From an uncultured Acidobacteriota bacterium (GTDB lineage: Bacteria; Acidobacteriota; Vicinamibacteria; Vicinamibacterales; CAVVIG01), in contig CADEDC010000060.1 in the NCBI GenBank assembly GCA_902825985.1, positions 1 to 36,054 of the forward strand: 36,054 nt of DNA, given 5' to 3'. Of the stretch, positions 25,223 through 33,410 are shown one piece after another. Numbering within the stretch: position 1 is the stretch's first letter; each line of letters begins with the position of its first letter. The notes below the pieces were generated by a model. It saw only the letters and a list, made by a program, of their open reading frames with translations, was not told where the DNA came from and did not search any database. Made by a program: the position numbers and the translations under genes.

Positions 25223-25840
25223 GTGGCGTTTCGTCTGATTCCTCGCGAAGAGAAGTTCTTCACCGATTTCCAGGCCCTCGCGATCGAACTGCACGACGGC
25301 GCGCGCCTGCTCGAGGCCATGGTGGCGCCCGATCGACCGATCTGGGAGCAGGCCGACGCGATCAAGCGGGTCGAGCACAAGTGCGACACCATCACGCACG
25401 AAGTGATTCAGCGCCTGAATCGCACCTTCGTGACGCCGCTCGACCGCGAAGACATCCACGCCCTCGCCCGCACGCTGGACGACGTGATGGACGCGATCGA
25501 TGCGGCGGCAGGACTGATTCGCCTCTATCGCCTGGACAGCGTGCGCTTCGGCGTCCGCGAGATGGCGCAGATCATCACCGCCTCCACCGCCGAGATCCGG
25601 CCGGCGCTCGATGCCCTCGAAGACAACAAGGGGCTCATCACGCACGCGGTCGAGATCAACCGGCTCGAGAACGAGGCCGACCGGATCCATCAGGAAGCGG
25701 TCAGCCGCCTGTTCGACGACGAACGCGATCCGATCATGGTGATGAAGTGGAAGGAGACGCTCGACTTCCTCGAGGCCGCCACCGATCGGTGTGAGGACGT
25801 CGCGAACGTGCTCGAGGGCGTCATGGTCAAGCACGGATAG
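25223..25840 (+). CDS. DUF47 (PhoU-like) Pit accessory protein
   Basis: A 205-residue all-helical protein of the DUF47 family, distantly PhoU-like, nearly always encoded beside Pit-type phosphate carriers and thought to control them. Visible family segments are FFTDFQALAIELHDGARLLEAM, RVEHKCDTITHEVIQRLN and FVTPLDREDIHALARTLDDVMD in the first half. The second half has EINRLENEADRIHQEAV and LEAATDRCEDVANVLEGV. GTG 25223 follows GGAGG by four bases. Only six bases separate it from pit, so they form one operon. The promoter carries Pho-box repeats. Confidence 0.92.
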   Translation: MAFRLIPREEKFFTDFQALAIELHDGARLLEAMVAPDRPIWEQADAIKRVEHKCDTITHEVIQRLNRTFVTPLDREDIHALARTLDDVMDAIDAAAGLIRLYRLDSVRFGVREMAQIITASTAEIRPALDALEDNKGLITHAVEINRLENEADRIHQEAVSRLFDDERDPIMVMKWKETLDFLEAATDRCEDVANVLEGVMVKHG

Positions 25841-25846
25841 CCCGGC

Positions 25847-26839
25847 ATGTTCTGGATCGTCGCCGGGCTGATCACCGTCGCGCTGATATTCGACTACATC
25901 AACGGTTTCCACGACGCCGCGAACTCCATCGCGACGGTGGTGTCGACCCGCGTCCTGTCGCCCGGCAAGGCCGTGGTCTGGGCGGCGTTCTTCAATTTCA
26001 TCGCGGCGTTCACGTTTGGCACGGCGGTGGCCAAGACGGTCGGCAACGGGATGATCGACCTCAATATCGTCACGTTTGCCGTCATCTTCGGCGGGTTGAC
26101 CGGCGCGATCATCTGGGACCTCATCACCTGGTATTACGGGCTGCCGACCAGCTCGTCGCACGCCCTCATCGGCGGCTACGCCGGTGCCGCGGTCGCCAAG
26201 GCCGGGTTCGCCGCCATCATCCCCGGCGGCTGGACGCTGACGCTCATCTTCATCGTCCTCTCGCCCCTCATCGGCCTCCTGACCGGGCTGTTCACGATGA
26301 CGGCGATCTTCTGGGTGTTCCGCTGGACGCCGCCGTCGCGCGTCGACCGCTGGTTCCGCCGCCTGCAGCTGGTGTCGGCCGCGTTCTTCAGCCTGAATCA
26401 CGGCGCCAACGACGCGCAGAAGACGATGGGGATCATCGCCGGCGTCCTGTTCGCGGCAGGCTACATCGAGACGTTCGACATTCCGTTCTGGGTGGTGCTG
26501 GCGGCGCACGCGGCGATCGGCCTCGGCACGCTGGCCGGCGGCTGGCGCATCATCCACACGATGGGGGCAAAAATCACGAAGCTGCAGCCGGTCGGCGGAT
26601 TCGCCGCGGAAACCGGCGCGGCGGTCGCGCTGATGACCGCCACGTTGACCGGTGTGCCGGTGAGCACCACGCACGCGATCACCGGTGCCATCGTCGGGGT
26701 TGGCGCAACCCGGCGCCTGTCGGCGGTCCGCTGGGGCGTCGCCGGCCAGATCGTCTGGGCGTGGGTGCTGACCATTCCGGCCGCCTTCACGCTCGGCGGC
26801 GGCACCTACCTGTTGCTGACCGCCTTCGGCGCCCGGTAG
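25847..26839 (+). CDS. pit: inorganic phosphate transporter, Pit family
   Basis: A 330-residue, roughly ten-helix inner-membrane carrier that moves metal-phosphate complexes with protons or sodium. It contains the duplicated PiT signature: FDYINGFHDAANSIATVVST near residues 9-28 and LNHGANDAQKTMGIIAGVL near residues 184-202. LPTSSSHALIGGYAG and VPVSTTHAITGAIVGVG mark the paired inward loops. It is shorter than E. coli PitA, as usual for the DUF47-linked type. It follows DUF47 in one operon and ends 16 bases from the convergent phoR gene. Confidence 0.94.
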   Translation: MFWIVAGLITVALIFDYINGFHDAANSIATVVSTRVLSPGKAVVWAAFFNFIAAFTFGTAVAKTVGNGMIDLNIVTFAVIFGGLTGAIIWDLITWYYGLPTSSSHALIGGYAGAAVAKAGFAAIIPGGWTLTLIFIVLSPLIGLLTGLFTMTAIFWVFRWTPPSRVDRWFRRLQLVSAAFFSLNHGANDAQKTMGIIAGVLFAAGYIETFDIPFWVVLAAHAAIGLGTLAGGWRIIHTMGAKITKLQPVGGFAAETGAAVALMTATLTGVPVSTTHAITGAIVGVGATRRLSAVRWGVAGQIVWAWVLTIPAAFTLGGGTYLLLTAFGAR

Positions 26840-26855
26840 CGGAGCGGTCGGGCAC

Positions 26856-28619
26856 TCACCTCGGCAGGCTCACCGTGAAGCGGGCGCCGCCGGCCGGCCG
26901 GTTCTCGGCCTGCACCGTGCCGCCGTGCAATTCCACCAGATGCTTGACAATCGCCAGGCCCAGACCGGTGCCGCCCGGATCGCGCGCCCGCGACTTGTCG
27001 ACGCGATAGAAACGTTCGAACACGCGGTTCAAATCCGCGTCGGGAATGCCGGGCCCGCCATCCTCGATTGCGATGGCCGTCCGGTCGCCGGCGACCGTGG
27101 CCGTCACCTGGATCGCCGTCGCTTCCGGCGAGTAGCTGCTGGCGTTGACCAGCAGATTGCGCAACACATCGTGCAGCTTGGCTGGATCGGCACGGACGCT
27201 GGCGGCGTCGGGCGCCACCGCAATCGTGACCTGCTGCCGCCGCTCGTCGAACGACGGGGCCAGGTCGGCGACGACCGCCTGGATGATCGCCCGCACGTCG
27301 CACGGCGCGATGTCGAGCGGCTCCTGACGGGCGTCGAGGCGGGCGAGGCGGAGCAGGTCCTTGACCAGGCGCTCCATGCGCAGCGCATGCCGCGTGATGA
27401 TCGCGAGGAAGCGCCGCGCGTCGTCCGGGTCGACGTCGGGCTCCGACAGCGCTTCGACATAGCCGCGGATCGCCGTGAGCGGGGTCCGCAGTTCGTGCGA
27501 GACGTTGGCGACGAAGTCGCGGCGGATCTGGTCGGCGCGCTTGAGGTCGGTGACGTCGTGCAGCACGAGGACGGCGCCGTGCGTCCCGCCGGCCGTGGCC
27601 GGCGCGGCGCGCGCGACGAGCGTCCGATGTTCATCGCGGGGCGGCGACAGCTGGACGAACTCGGGTGTCTGGCCGCTCAGCGCCGCGCTGACGAGGTCGG
27701 CGATCGCCGGGTGCCGGATGATTTCGACGTAGTGGCTGCCGATCGCGCGATCGTCGAGCCGCAGCATCTGTCGCGCCGCCTGGTTGGCCAGCTGCACCCG
27801 CCCCGCCGGATCGACGACGAGCACGCCCTCGATCATGCCGCCCAGAATCGCCTCCATGCGCGACCGGTCGCGCGCCTGCTCGTCCAGGCGCTGCCCGAGA
27901 TCGCGCACCGACTCGTCCAGAGCGCGGGCGACGACGCCCAGTTCATCGTCGCCCAGGTGCAGTCGCGACGGGCTGAGATCGCCGCGGCGGTAGCGGTCGG
28001 CGACGGCGGCAATCGCGTGGACGCGCTGCGACATCCTGGCGCTCAGGAGATAGGCGATGAGGGCGGCGCCCAGCAGCGCCACACCCAGGGCGACGGCCGT
28101 GGCGGTGATCACCGATCGCACCTGTTCGTCGATGTCGGTCAGCGGCAGGGCGACACGGACGTAGGCCACCCGCGGGTGATCCACCGTGATCGCCACGTAG
28201 AGCATGTCGGCGCCGACCGTCGAGCTGTAGCGTCGCGCCCGTCCGGGCCCGCCGCGGGCGGCATCCACCACTTCCGGCCGCAAGCCATGGTTCTCGAGAC
28301 CGGCGAGCGCCTCCTCCGGCTCGGCCGAATCGCCGAGGACGCGGCCGTCCGGGGCGATGAAGGTGACGCGCGCCGCGATCAGCGTGCCGATCCGATCGGC
28401 CTCCCGGTCCAGCGCCGCCCCGCCGTCCGGATTCCGGCCGATCTGGTCGAGCAGGGCTCCGGCGAGGCGTGCCTCGGCCGCGAGGGTCTGCTCGATGCGC
28501 ACTTCCGTCTGCCGGCGCATCGACCGCGTGAAGAGCAGACCGGCGACGAATAGCGCGAGGGCCGCCGCGGCCAGGGCGGTGAGGAACAGCTTGCGCTGGA
28601 AGCCGGGGCGAAACGTCAT
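26856..28619 (-). CDS. phoR: phosphate-regulon sensor histidine kinase PhoR-like
   Basis: A 587-residue membrane kinase that, with PhoB, controls phosphate genes. A transmembrane segment lies at residues 9-30. An extracytoplasmic loop of about 130 residues with DLLRAG-type segments follows, then a second membrane segment ([18 protein letters not shown]), a HAMP linker and a PAS domain ([20 protein letters not shown]). The HisKA box [17 protein letters not shown] has His near residue 375. The ATPase part shows [22 protein letters not shown] and [12 protein letters not shown]. The large periplasmic domain is bigger than in E. coli PhoR. ATG 28619 lies 10 bases after the phoB stop. Naming rests on domain order, partner and surrounding phosphate genes. 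Confidence 0.88.
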   Translation of the reverse strand: MTFRPGFQRKLFLTALAAAALALFVAGLLFTRSMRRQTEVRIEQTLAAEARLAGALLDQIGRNPDGGAALDREADRIGTLIAARVTFIAPDGRVLGDSAEPEEALAGLENHGLRPEVVDAARGGPGRARRYSSTVGADMLYVAITVDHPRVAYVRVALPLTDIDEQVRSVITATAVALGVALLGAALIAYLLSARMSQRVHAIAAVADRYRRGDLSPSRLHLGDDELGVVARALDESVRDLGQRLDEQARDRSRMEAILGGMIEGVLVVDPAGRVQLANQAARQMLRLDDRAIGSHYVEIIRHPAIADLVSAALSGQTPEFVQLSPPRDEHRTLVARAAPATAGGTHGAVLVLHDVTDLKRADQIRRDFVANVSHELRTPLTAIRGYVEALSEPDVDPDDARRFLAIITRHALRMERLVKDLLRLARLDARQEPLDIAPCDVRAIIQAVVADLAPSFDERRQQVTIAVAPDAASVRADPAKLHDVLRNLLVNASSYSPEATAIQVTATVAGDRTAIAIEDGGPGIPDADLNRVFERFYRVDKSRARDPGGTGLGLAIVKHLVELHGGTVQAENRPAGGARFTVSLPR

Positions 28620-28629
28620 GGCCGCTGGC

Positions 28630-29352
28630 TCACAGGGCAGGGGCCGGCGGCTGCTCGAGCAGCTTGTAGCCGAACTGCTTGATGGTGACGAGGGCGTCGC
28701 CGAGCGGCGGCAGCTTTTCGCGGAGCCGGCGCACGTGGACGTCGACCGTCCGGGTGCCACCGGTGTAGCGATAGCCCCAGACGTCGGTCAGCAGCGTGTC
28801 GCGCGACAGCACGCGGCCGCGGTGGGCGAGCAGATACGACAGCAGCAGGAACTCCTTGGCGGTCAGCGTCGCCGGCGAACCATCGATCGACACGGTGTGA
28901 CGATCGGGATCCAGCACGATGCTCCCGTAGGTGATCGCGCTCGCCGACATCGTCGCGCCCGGCGGCTCGCGGTGGGCGCGGCGCAGCAACGCCCGCACCC
29001 GGGCGACGAGCTCGTTGGGACTGAACGGCTTGGCAATGTAGTCGTCAGCGCCCATCTCGAGCCCGACGATCCGCTCGGCTTCGTCGCCGCGGGCCGTCAG
29101 CATGATGATCGGCGTGGCGGCGGTGGCCGGACTGGCGCGTACGGCGCGACAGATCTCCAGGCCGTCGACGTGCGGCAGCATCAGGTCCAGCACCATCAGA
29201 TCCGGCGGCTTCGCGGCGATCGCGACCAGCGCGTCGCGCCCGGAATTCCAGACGTCGACGAGATAGCCGGCCTTCTCGAGATAGCGCCGGACGAGGTCGG
29301 CGATATCCGGATCGTCCTCAACGACAAGAATGCGGGTCGCCATACTGGTCAT
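28630..29352 (-). CDS. phoB: phosphate-regulon response regulator PhoB-like
   Basis: A 240-residue OmpR-family regulator. The receiver domain starts with [14 protein letters not shown], has the phosphorylated aspartate in [11 protein letters not shown] (about D56), then the conserved [34 protein letters not shown]. The C-terminal winged helix has [26 protein letters not shown] and the [17 protein letters not shown] recognition helix. ATG 29352 overlaps the DUF3891 stop as ATGA; an alternative start lies three codons later. It is presumably the protein that binds the Pho boxes described here. Confidence 0.9.
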   Translation of the reverse strand: MTSMATRILVVEDDPDIADLVRRYLEKAGYLVDVWNSGRDALVAIAAKPPDLMVLDLMLPHVDGLEICRAVRASPATAATPIIMLTARGDEAERIVGLEMGADDYIAKPFSPNELVARVRALLRRAHREPPGATMSASAITYGSIVLDPDRHTVSIDGSPATLTAKEFLLLSYLLAHRGRVLSRDTLLTDVWGYRYTGGTRTVDVHVRRLREKLPPLGDALVTIKQFGYKLLEQPPAPAL

Positions 29353-30053
29353 GCACCGCCGGCGGTGCCGGCGATCGTGACCGCCGGCGCGGCCACGAAC
29401 GCCGCGGCCGCATCGGCCGCATCGACGTACGGGCGTTGCGGCAGCTGCCGCCCGCTGATGACGAACGGGATGACCGCACCGCCGAATGGATCCGGGGCGA
29501 CCGTCACCCGTTCAGGAGCCACCCGCACCGTGTAGGCGCCTTCGACGCGCGGTCCGGGCCAGTGGTTGGCGAAGAACAACGAGACCAGATCGCCCATGCG
29601 CACGAAGAAGTAGTCGCGAACCAGGTCGGATTCGGACATCCCGGTCGGTGCCAGGTGATCGTTCCGCAACCGTTCGATTCTGGCGAAGAAACCGGCCCAC
29701 GCCGCATCCGGCCGGTTGTCACGATACACGTGCAGGGCGTGCTGCGCCACCAGCGCCGCCGCATACGGCTGGTCGGCCAGCCGGGCGATGCTGCGCGGCC
29801 AGACGCTCTGGCGCACATCGTCTGGCGCCTGCACGAAATCGAGGATCTTGTGCGTCCGGCTGTCGACCAGCGGCGTGGCGTCGATGTCGGCCCAGCCCGC
29901 GTCGTGTTCGCGGGTCGCCAGCAGAATCGCGTCGCGCCGCGGATGCGTCGCCAAGCCGTCGGCCGTCCAGCCGGCCATGATCCGGGCCGACAGCGCCGCG
30001 TGGTCGGGCTGTGTGATGAGCAGCAGATGGCCGTGATGCCGGCGGACTATCAA
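29349..30053 (-). CDS. DUF3891 family protein upstream of phoB
   Basis: A 234-residue protein of the DUF3891 family, recognised by VRRHHGHLLLITQPDHAALS at the start, then LLATREHDAGWADID, SIARLADQPYAAALVAQHAL and DYFFVRMGDLVSLFFANHWP. The several conserved histidines and acids (QPDH, REHDAGW) suggest a metal-dependent, HD-like hydrolase, which is inference. The TTG start at 30053 is supported by GGAG six bases upstream and a TATACAAT -10. Its stop overlaps phoB as ATGA, so it is the first gene of the phoB-phoR operon. No function is established for the family that I know of. Confidence 0.82.
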   Translation of the reverse strand: MIVRRHHGHLLLITQPDHAALSARIMAGWTADGLATHPRRDAILLATREHDAGWADIDATPLVDSRTHKILDFVQAPDDVRQSVWPRSIARLADQPYAAALVAQHALHVYRDNRPDAAWAGFFARIERLRNDHLAPTGMSESDLVRDYFFVRMGDLVSLFFANHWPGPRVEGAYTVRVAPERVTVAPDPFGGAVIPFVISGRQLPQRPYVDAADAAAAFVAAPAVTIAGTAGGA

Positions 30054-30070
30054 CAGGAACTCCGGTCCTC

Positions 30071-30078
30071 ATTGTATA
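30071..30078 (-). promoter_or_regulatory. -10 element of the DUF3891-phoB-phoR operon
   Basis: TATACAAT on the minus strand, about 20 bases before the TTG start. It contains two overlapping good hexamers. I see neither Pho-like repeats nor a clear -35 in front of it, so the operon may be expressed steadily rather than by PhoB feedback. Confidence 0.5.
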
Positions 30079-30237
30079 GGCGGGCGTCGACCGATCCCGG
30101 CCGCAGGCGACAGCCGCTGTGCTCCGCGGGGGACAGTGCCGACCCCGATCGCGCGAAATCGGCCCAAACACCGGCGAAACCCGCTGGCATCTCCCTTGGT
30201 TCCGACCTTGGCACCCCAGCGACCTACGGGAGGGCAC

Positions 30238-30702
30238 ATGACTGCGATGGATCGATATCTGGCCGGTGTGTTGAGCGTGATTGCGGCAGGCGTCCTGACG
30301 ATCGCCTACGCGCTGGTGGCGCCCGGTGCCGCTGCAGCGGCGGACCCGGTCATCGGCATGCCGGCGCCGGCCGCGATGGTCGTCGCCCCGATGGTCGATC
30401 GCGGGGTCGCGGCCGTACCCGCAACCTACGCGGCAACCGAGCCGATGGTCGTGCGCACCACATCGCGGGCCGCGATGATGGATCCGACCGACGGGGCACG
30501 GGCGCCGCGTCGCGTCGTGAGGCGTGCGTCACGCGATCGGGACAGCGGCGGGCGCGACTGGAAGAAGACCGCGATGGTCATCGGCGGCACCACCGCCGCG
30601 AGCGCCGGCCTCGGCGGCATCTTCGGTGGCAAGAAGGGGGCGCTCATCGGCGCCGCGATCGGCGGCGGGGCCAGCACCATCTACGAAACGACGCGGCGCT
30701 GA
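30238..30702 (+). CDS. secreted or membrane-associated glycine-zipper protein
   Basis: A 154-residue protein with an N-terminal hydrophobic export signal (LSVIAAGVLTIAYALVAPGAAAAAD). The middle is low-complexity and rich in Ala, Pro, Val and Met. An Arg-rich patch around residues 90-105 precedes a C-terminal glycine zipper (TTAASAGLGGIFGG, then GALIGAAIGGGASTIYE). Such zippers insert in or pack against membranes. ATG 30238 follows GGGAGG by four bases. It stands alone. The role is unknown; envelope-stress or structural functions have been proposed for similar small proteins. Confidence 0.72.
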   Translation: MTAMDRYLAGVLSVIAAGVLTIAYALVAPGAAAAADPVIGMPAPAAMVVAPMVDRGVAAVPATYAATEPMVVRTTSRAAMMDPTDGARAPRRVVRRASRDRDSGGRDWKKTAMVIGGTTAASAGLGGIFGGKKGALIGAAIGGGASTIYETTRR

Positions 30703-30756
30703 GCCGTCGCGATCGCCGCACGCGCCGGTGACCGGCCGCCGCCGGCCGCCAGCGCG

Positions 30757-30775
30757 CGCCGGCCTGAATCCGGCG
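30757..30775. terminator. short hairpin between convergent genes
   Basis: CGCCGG (30757-30762) and CCGGCG (30770-30775) pair across a seven-base loop containing CTGAAT, just past the stop of the NicO-like gene. There is no T-run. It could serve both convergent genes. Confidence 0.3.
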
Positions 30776-30776
30776 A

Positions 30777-31487
30777 CTAGCCGACCGCCTGACCGCGGAC
30801 CAGCGCCAGCAGCGGCGCATACCCCCACACCACGCCGAGCACCGTCGTCGCGACGCCGACGACCAGCGTCACCGTTCGCGCCACGGCCTGGTGGGTGCCG
30901 AGTCGTGCGAGCGGCCATCCGAGCAGGCCCGACATGGCGGCCATGCTCAGCGTCGAGCCGAGGCCGAAGAGCAGCAGGTAGGCGACGCGCGCGCCGGCGG
31001 TCGGCAGCGTCGTCAGCACCAGGCCGGTGAGCGCGCCGCTGCCGGCGAGGCCGTGGACCATGCCGATGAGCAGCGGCCGGCGCGCCAGCGTCCAGTCGCC
31101 GATGTGGACGTGCTCGGTGCCGGTCGTGTGGCGATGGACGATCGTCCCATGGCGATGGACGGTGAGCGGACCGTCCGCCCCCTGCCTCGCGGCGATTGCG
31201 ACGGCGCGCAGACCGAGCCCCACCAGCATCACGGCGACCGCGAATTCGAAGACCTGGGTCATCGACGCCGGCATCTCGGCGCGCAAGGCGATGAGCAGCG
31301 CCCCGACGATGACGAGCGACGTCGTGTGGCCGAGTCCCCACCAGACGCCGAGCCACGCGGCTCGCAGGCTGCTGCGCTCCCGGCTCACCATCGTCGTGAC
31401 GGCCGCGAGATGGTCCGGCTCGAGCGCGTGGCGCATGCCGAGCAGCGACCCGAAGCCGGACCCGGTGAGGAGATCGATTACTGGCAT
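30777..31487 (-). CDS. NicO/UreH-like membrane transporter
   Basis: A 236-residue polytopic membrane protein resembling nickel/cobalt transporters of the NicO-UreH group. The first helix carries LGMRHALEPDHLAAVTTM, whose HX4DH pattern binds metal in this family. A His-rich cytoplasmic loop (VHRHGTIVHRHTTGTEHVH) follows mid-protein, then GMVHGLAGSGALTGLVL and LFGLGSTLSMAAMSGLLG. Start ATG 31487 is preferred over 31505, which would lie too near the TAGAAT -10 at 31504-31509. The metal is not determined, and no nickel enzyme lies nearby. It is divergent to crcB. Confidence 0.8.
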   Translation of the reverse strand: MPVIDLLTGSGFGSLLGMRHALEPDHLAAVTTMVSRERSSLRAAWLGVWWGLGHTTSLVIVGALLIALRAEMPASMTQVFEFAVAVMLVGLGLRAVAIAARQGADGPLTVHRHGTIVHRHTTGTEHVHIGDWTLARRPLLIGMVHGLAGSGALTGLVLTTLPTAGARVAYLLLFGLGSTLSMAAMSGLLGWPLARLGTHQAVARTVTLVVGVATTVLGVVWGYAPLLALVRGQAVG

Positions 31488-31490
31488 AAT
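31485..31490 (+). promoter_or_regulatory. candidate extended -10 of crcB
   Basis: CATAAT preceded by TG one base upstream (TGGCATAAT) forms an extended -10, giving a leader of about 17 bases before the GTG at 31514. That is too short for a fluoride riboswitch. Confidence 0.35.
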
Positions 31491-31513
31491 GGCTCGACTC
31501 CTCATTCTACGCC

Positions 31514-31879
31514 GTGACTGTGCTCCTGATTGCGCTAGGCGGTGCGCTCGGTTCGGTCGGGCGCTATCTGATCTCGACGCTGGTGTTGCGCCTGACGACT
31601 CCGTATGCGCCCTACGGCACGTTCACGGTCAACATCGTCGGGTGTGCAGTGTTCGGCGTGCTCGCCGGTCTGGCTCAGCAGCGTCTGCCGCTGTCGAACG
31701 ACGCCCGCGCTTTCCTGCTCGTCGGCATCCTCGGCGGCTTCACGACGTTTTCCACGTTTGCCTTCGACAGCGTGTCGCTGATGCGCGACGGCCAGTGGAC
31801 GCTGGCGCTCGCGAACATGCTCGGCCAGGTGGTGGTCGGTGTCGTGGCGCTGTGGGCGGGGTTCCGGCTCTCGGCCTGA
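31514..31879 (+). CDS. crcB: fluoride ion channel/exporter CrcB (Fluc)
   Basis: A 121-residue four-helix membrane protein that exports fluoride as a dual-topology dimer. The family signature is complete: IALGGALGSVGRYLIS, the PYGTFTVNIVGCAVFGVLAG helix with its polar Asn, and GILGGFTTFSTFAFDS with the phenylalanine box. The length is typical. GTG 31514 is used (GTG 31520 is possible), and no ribosome-binding site is evident. It is convergent with the MFS gene. Confidence 0.95.
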   Translation: MTVLLIALGGALGSVGRYLISTLVLRLTTPYAPYGTFTVNIVGCAVFGVLAGLAQQRLPLSNDARAFLLVGILGGFTTFSTFAFDSVSLMRDGQWTLALANMLGQVVVGVVALWAGFRLSA

Positions 31880-31910
31880 CGACCGACCGTGCCGGGCGAC
31901 CGGCGGACCG

Positions 31911-33209
31911 CTACGCCTCCCGCACTCCATGACTGCGGACGAGGAAGTAGCCGGCGACCAGTACCAGCAGCGTGCCGTTGATGCCGATGACCAGCGCCGG
32001 GTCGATGAGCGTCGCCAGGTAGCCGCTCGCGAGCGCACCGAGCGGCATGCCGCCGCGGAATGCCACCATGTAGATGCTCATCACGCGGCCGCGCATTTCG
32101 TTCGGGGCAATCAGCTGGATGAGCGAGGTGACGCTCGAGAAGACCACCATCAGCGACGCGCCGATGAAGAACAGCAGGACGTTGCTGAGCCACAGCGTGC
32201 GTGACGCGGCGAAGCCGACGATGAGCAGGCCGTAGACGGCCTGGACGAGCAGCGACGTCAGGCCCATCCGCGGGAACTTGCCGAGCCACGCGACGATGAG
32301 CGCCCCGCACACCGAGCCGGCGCCGGAGAAGGCGAGCAGTTCGCTGTAGGTGTTCGGGCCGGCATGGAACACCTGCTGCGCGAAGATCGGCAGGAACGTC
32401 AGCACCGCGAATCCGAGGAAGGTCGTCGTCGCGGCGAGCACGATGAGCCCGACGAGGCTGCCGTGATGCTGGACGTACGACAGGCCGCCGCGCAGCTCTT
32501 CGATCATCCGCTTCGGCGCGGTCGGCGGAATATGCTTCACGCGCAGCGACATCAGGGCGTAGATGACCACCGTGAACGAGAGGGCATTGAGCAGGAAGCA
32601 GACCGCCATGCCCTGCGGTTCGCTGAAACCGGCGAGCGATGCGAGCGACAGGGTGGCGCTGAAGGCGAGCGGACCGATGACGCGCGCGATATTGAACTGA
32701 ATCGAGTTCAACGCGACGGCGTTCGGCAGGTCCTTCTTGTCGACGAGCGATGGGATGAGCGACTGGTAGGCCGGTCCACCGAAGGCCTGCGCGAGGCCGG
32801 TGAAGAACGACAACGTGAGGATGTGCCAGATCTCGACGGCGTCGAGAAACACCAGCAGGCCCAGGATGGCGGCTGTCGCCATCTGGATCATCTGGGACGC
32901 CATCAGCGTGTGACGGCGATCGTGCCGGTCGGCGAGGACGCCGCCGATCAGCGTGAACAGCATGATCGGGAGCTGCTGGAGGAACGTGTCGAGCCCGAGA
33001 TAGAACGCCGAACCGGTCAGCGACAGGACCATCCAGTTCTGCGCGGTGGTTTGCGTCCACGTGCCGATGCTGGACGTACAGGCGCCGAACCATTGCACCC
33101 GGAAATCCCGGTAGGCGAAGGCGGCCAGCATGCGGCCCAGGGCTTTGGAGCCCAAAATGGCCGAGGCGGCAGGGGGCGGCGGCGCGTCGATGGGAACGGA
33201 ATCGGCCAA
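31911..33209 (-). CDS. major facilitator superfamily exporter (MFS_3, EntS-like)
   Basis: A 432-residue twelve-helix transporter. The family features are AFAYRDFRVQWFGACTSSIGTWTQ in the first helix, VLADRHDRRHTLMASQ as the loop 2-3 signature, and LPNAVALNSIQFNIARVIGPL in the middle. It closes with APNEMRGRVMSIYMVAFRG. These are typical of the enterobactin-exporter-like MFS_3 group, which moves many different compounds; the substrate is unknown. The TTG at 33209 gives a normal length and lies downstream of the TAAGAT promoter. ATG 33131 would trim 26 residues and is possible. The open frame runs to 34169, but that part covers imuA on the other strand. Confidence 0.85.
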   Translation of the reverse strand: MADSVPIDAPPPPAASAILGSKALGRMLAAFAYRDFRVQWFGACTSSIGTWTQTTAQNWMVLSLTGSAFYLGLDTFLQQLPIMLFTLIGGVLADRHDRRHTLMASQMIQMATAAILGLLVFLDAVEIWHILTLSFFTGLAQAFGGPAYQSLIPSLVDKKDLPNAVALNSIQFNIARVIGPLAFSATLSLASLAGFSEPQGMAVCFLLNALSFTVVIYALMSLRVKHIPPTAPKRMIEELRGGLSYVQHHGSLVGLIVLAATTTFLGFAVLTFLPIFAQQVFHAGPNTYSELLAFSGAGSVCGALIVAWLGKFPRMGLTSLLVQAVYGLLIVGFAASRTLWLSNVLLFFIGASLMVVFSSVTSLIQLIAPNEMRGRVMSIYMVAFRGGMPLGALASGYLATLIDPALVIGINGTLLVLVAGYFLVRSHGVREA

Positions 33210-33291
33210 GGAGCTATGAACTGCGGACGACCGTGTTGCCCGCGTTAAGCGAATGCACGACAGGAGTTTAGCCGCATAAAGACCGCGCGCT

Positions 33292-33320
33292 ATCTTATCC
33301 CAGCCCGCTGCGGGCCTGAA
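33292..33320 (-). promoter_or_regulatory. candidate promoter of the MFS gene
   Basis: On the minus strand TTCAGG (33320-33315) and TAAGAT (33297-33292) are separated by 17 bases. The leader would be about 75 bases. The hexamers match consensus only partly. Confidence 0.4.
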
Positions 33321-33347
33321 AGATGTACATGGCCGGCGACGAGAGGC

Positions 33348-33376
33348 TTGAGCGGCGCCTGACGTTGCGCTATAGT
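33348..33376 (+). promoter_or_regulatory. sigma-70 promoter of the imuA-imuB-dnaE2 cassette
   Basis: TTGAGC (33348-33353), a 17-base spacer and TATAGT (33371-33376) make the best sigma-70-type promoter in the window. Transcription should start near 33383, in the middle of the palindrome that follows. Confidence 0.65.
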
Positions 33377-33404
33377 TTCGCCCGTAGGCGAAAATAAGGC
33401 GAAA
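33376..33404 (+). promoter_or_regulatory. candidate SOS operator of the imuA cassette
   Basis: TTTCGCC-CGTA-GGCGAAA (33376-33393) is a perfect 7-base inverted repeat overlapping the last base of the -10 and the predicted transcription start. A further half-site GGCGAAA (33398-33404) follows 11 bases after the first. Position and symmetry fit a LexA-like dimeric repressor, and imuA cassettes are LexA-controlled in many bacteria. The motif differs from LexA boxes I know. Confidence 0.55.
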
Positions 33405-33410
33405 ACGATC

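Noticed and set aside
30079..30130. Pho box before the DUF3891-phoB-phoR operon
   Set aside because: Blocks at the expected spacing from the -10 do not resemble the repeat, so autoregulation through this site is not supported.
30184..30202. Sigma-54-like sequence CTGGCATC-N4-TTGG before the glycine-zipper gene
   Set aside because: The -24 half looks good, but the -12 half has GG where GC is essential, and no enhancer-binding regulator is encoded nearby.
31491..31513. Fluoride riboswitch before crcB
   Set aside because: The space between the predicted transcript start and the crcB start codon is under 20 bases, too short for the riboswitch, and no conserved core is seen.
33401..33406. GTTTTC on the minus strand near imuA as another Pho box
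   Set aside because: No -10 lies 49-50 bases downstream and no further repeats follow; the string belongs to the imuA operator half-site.
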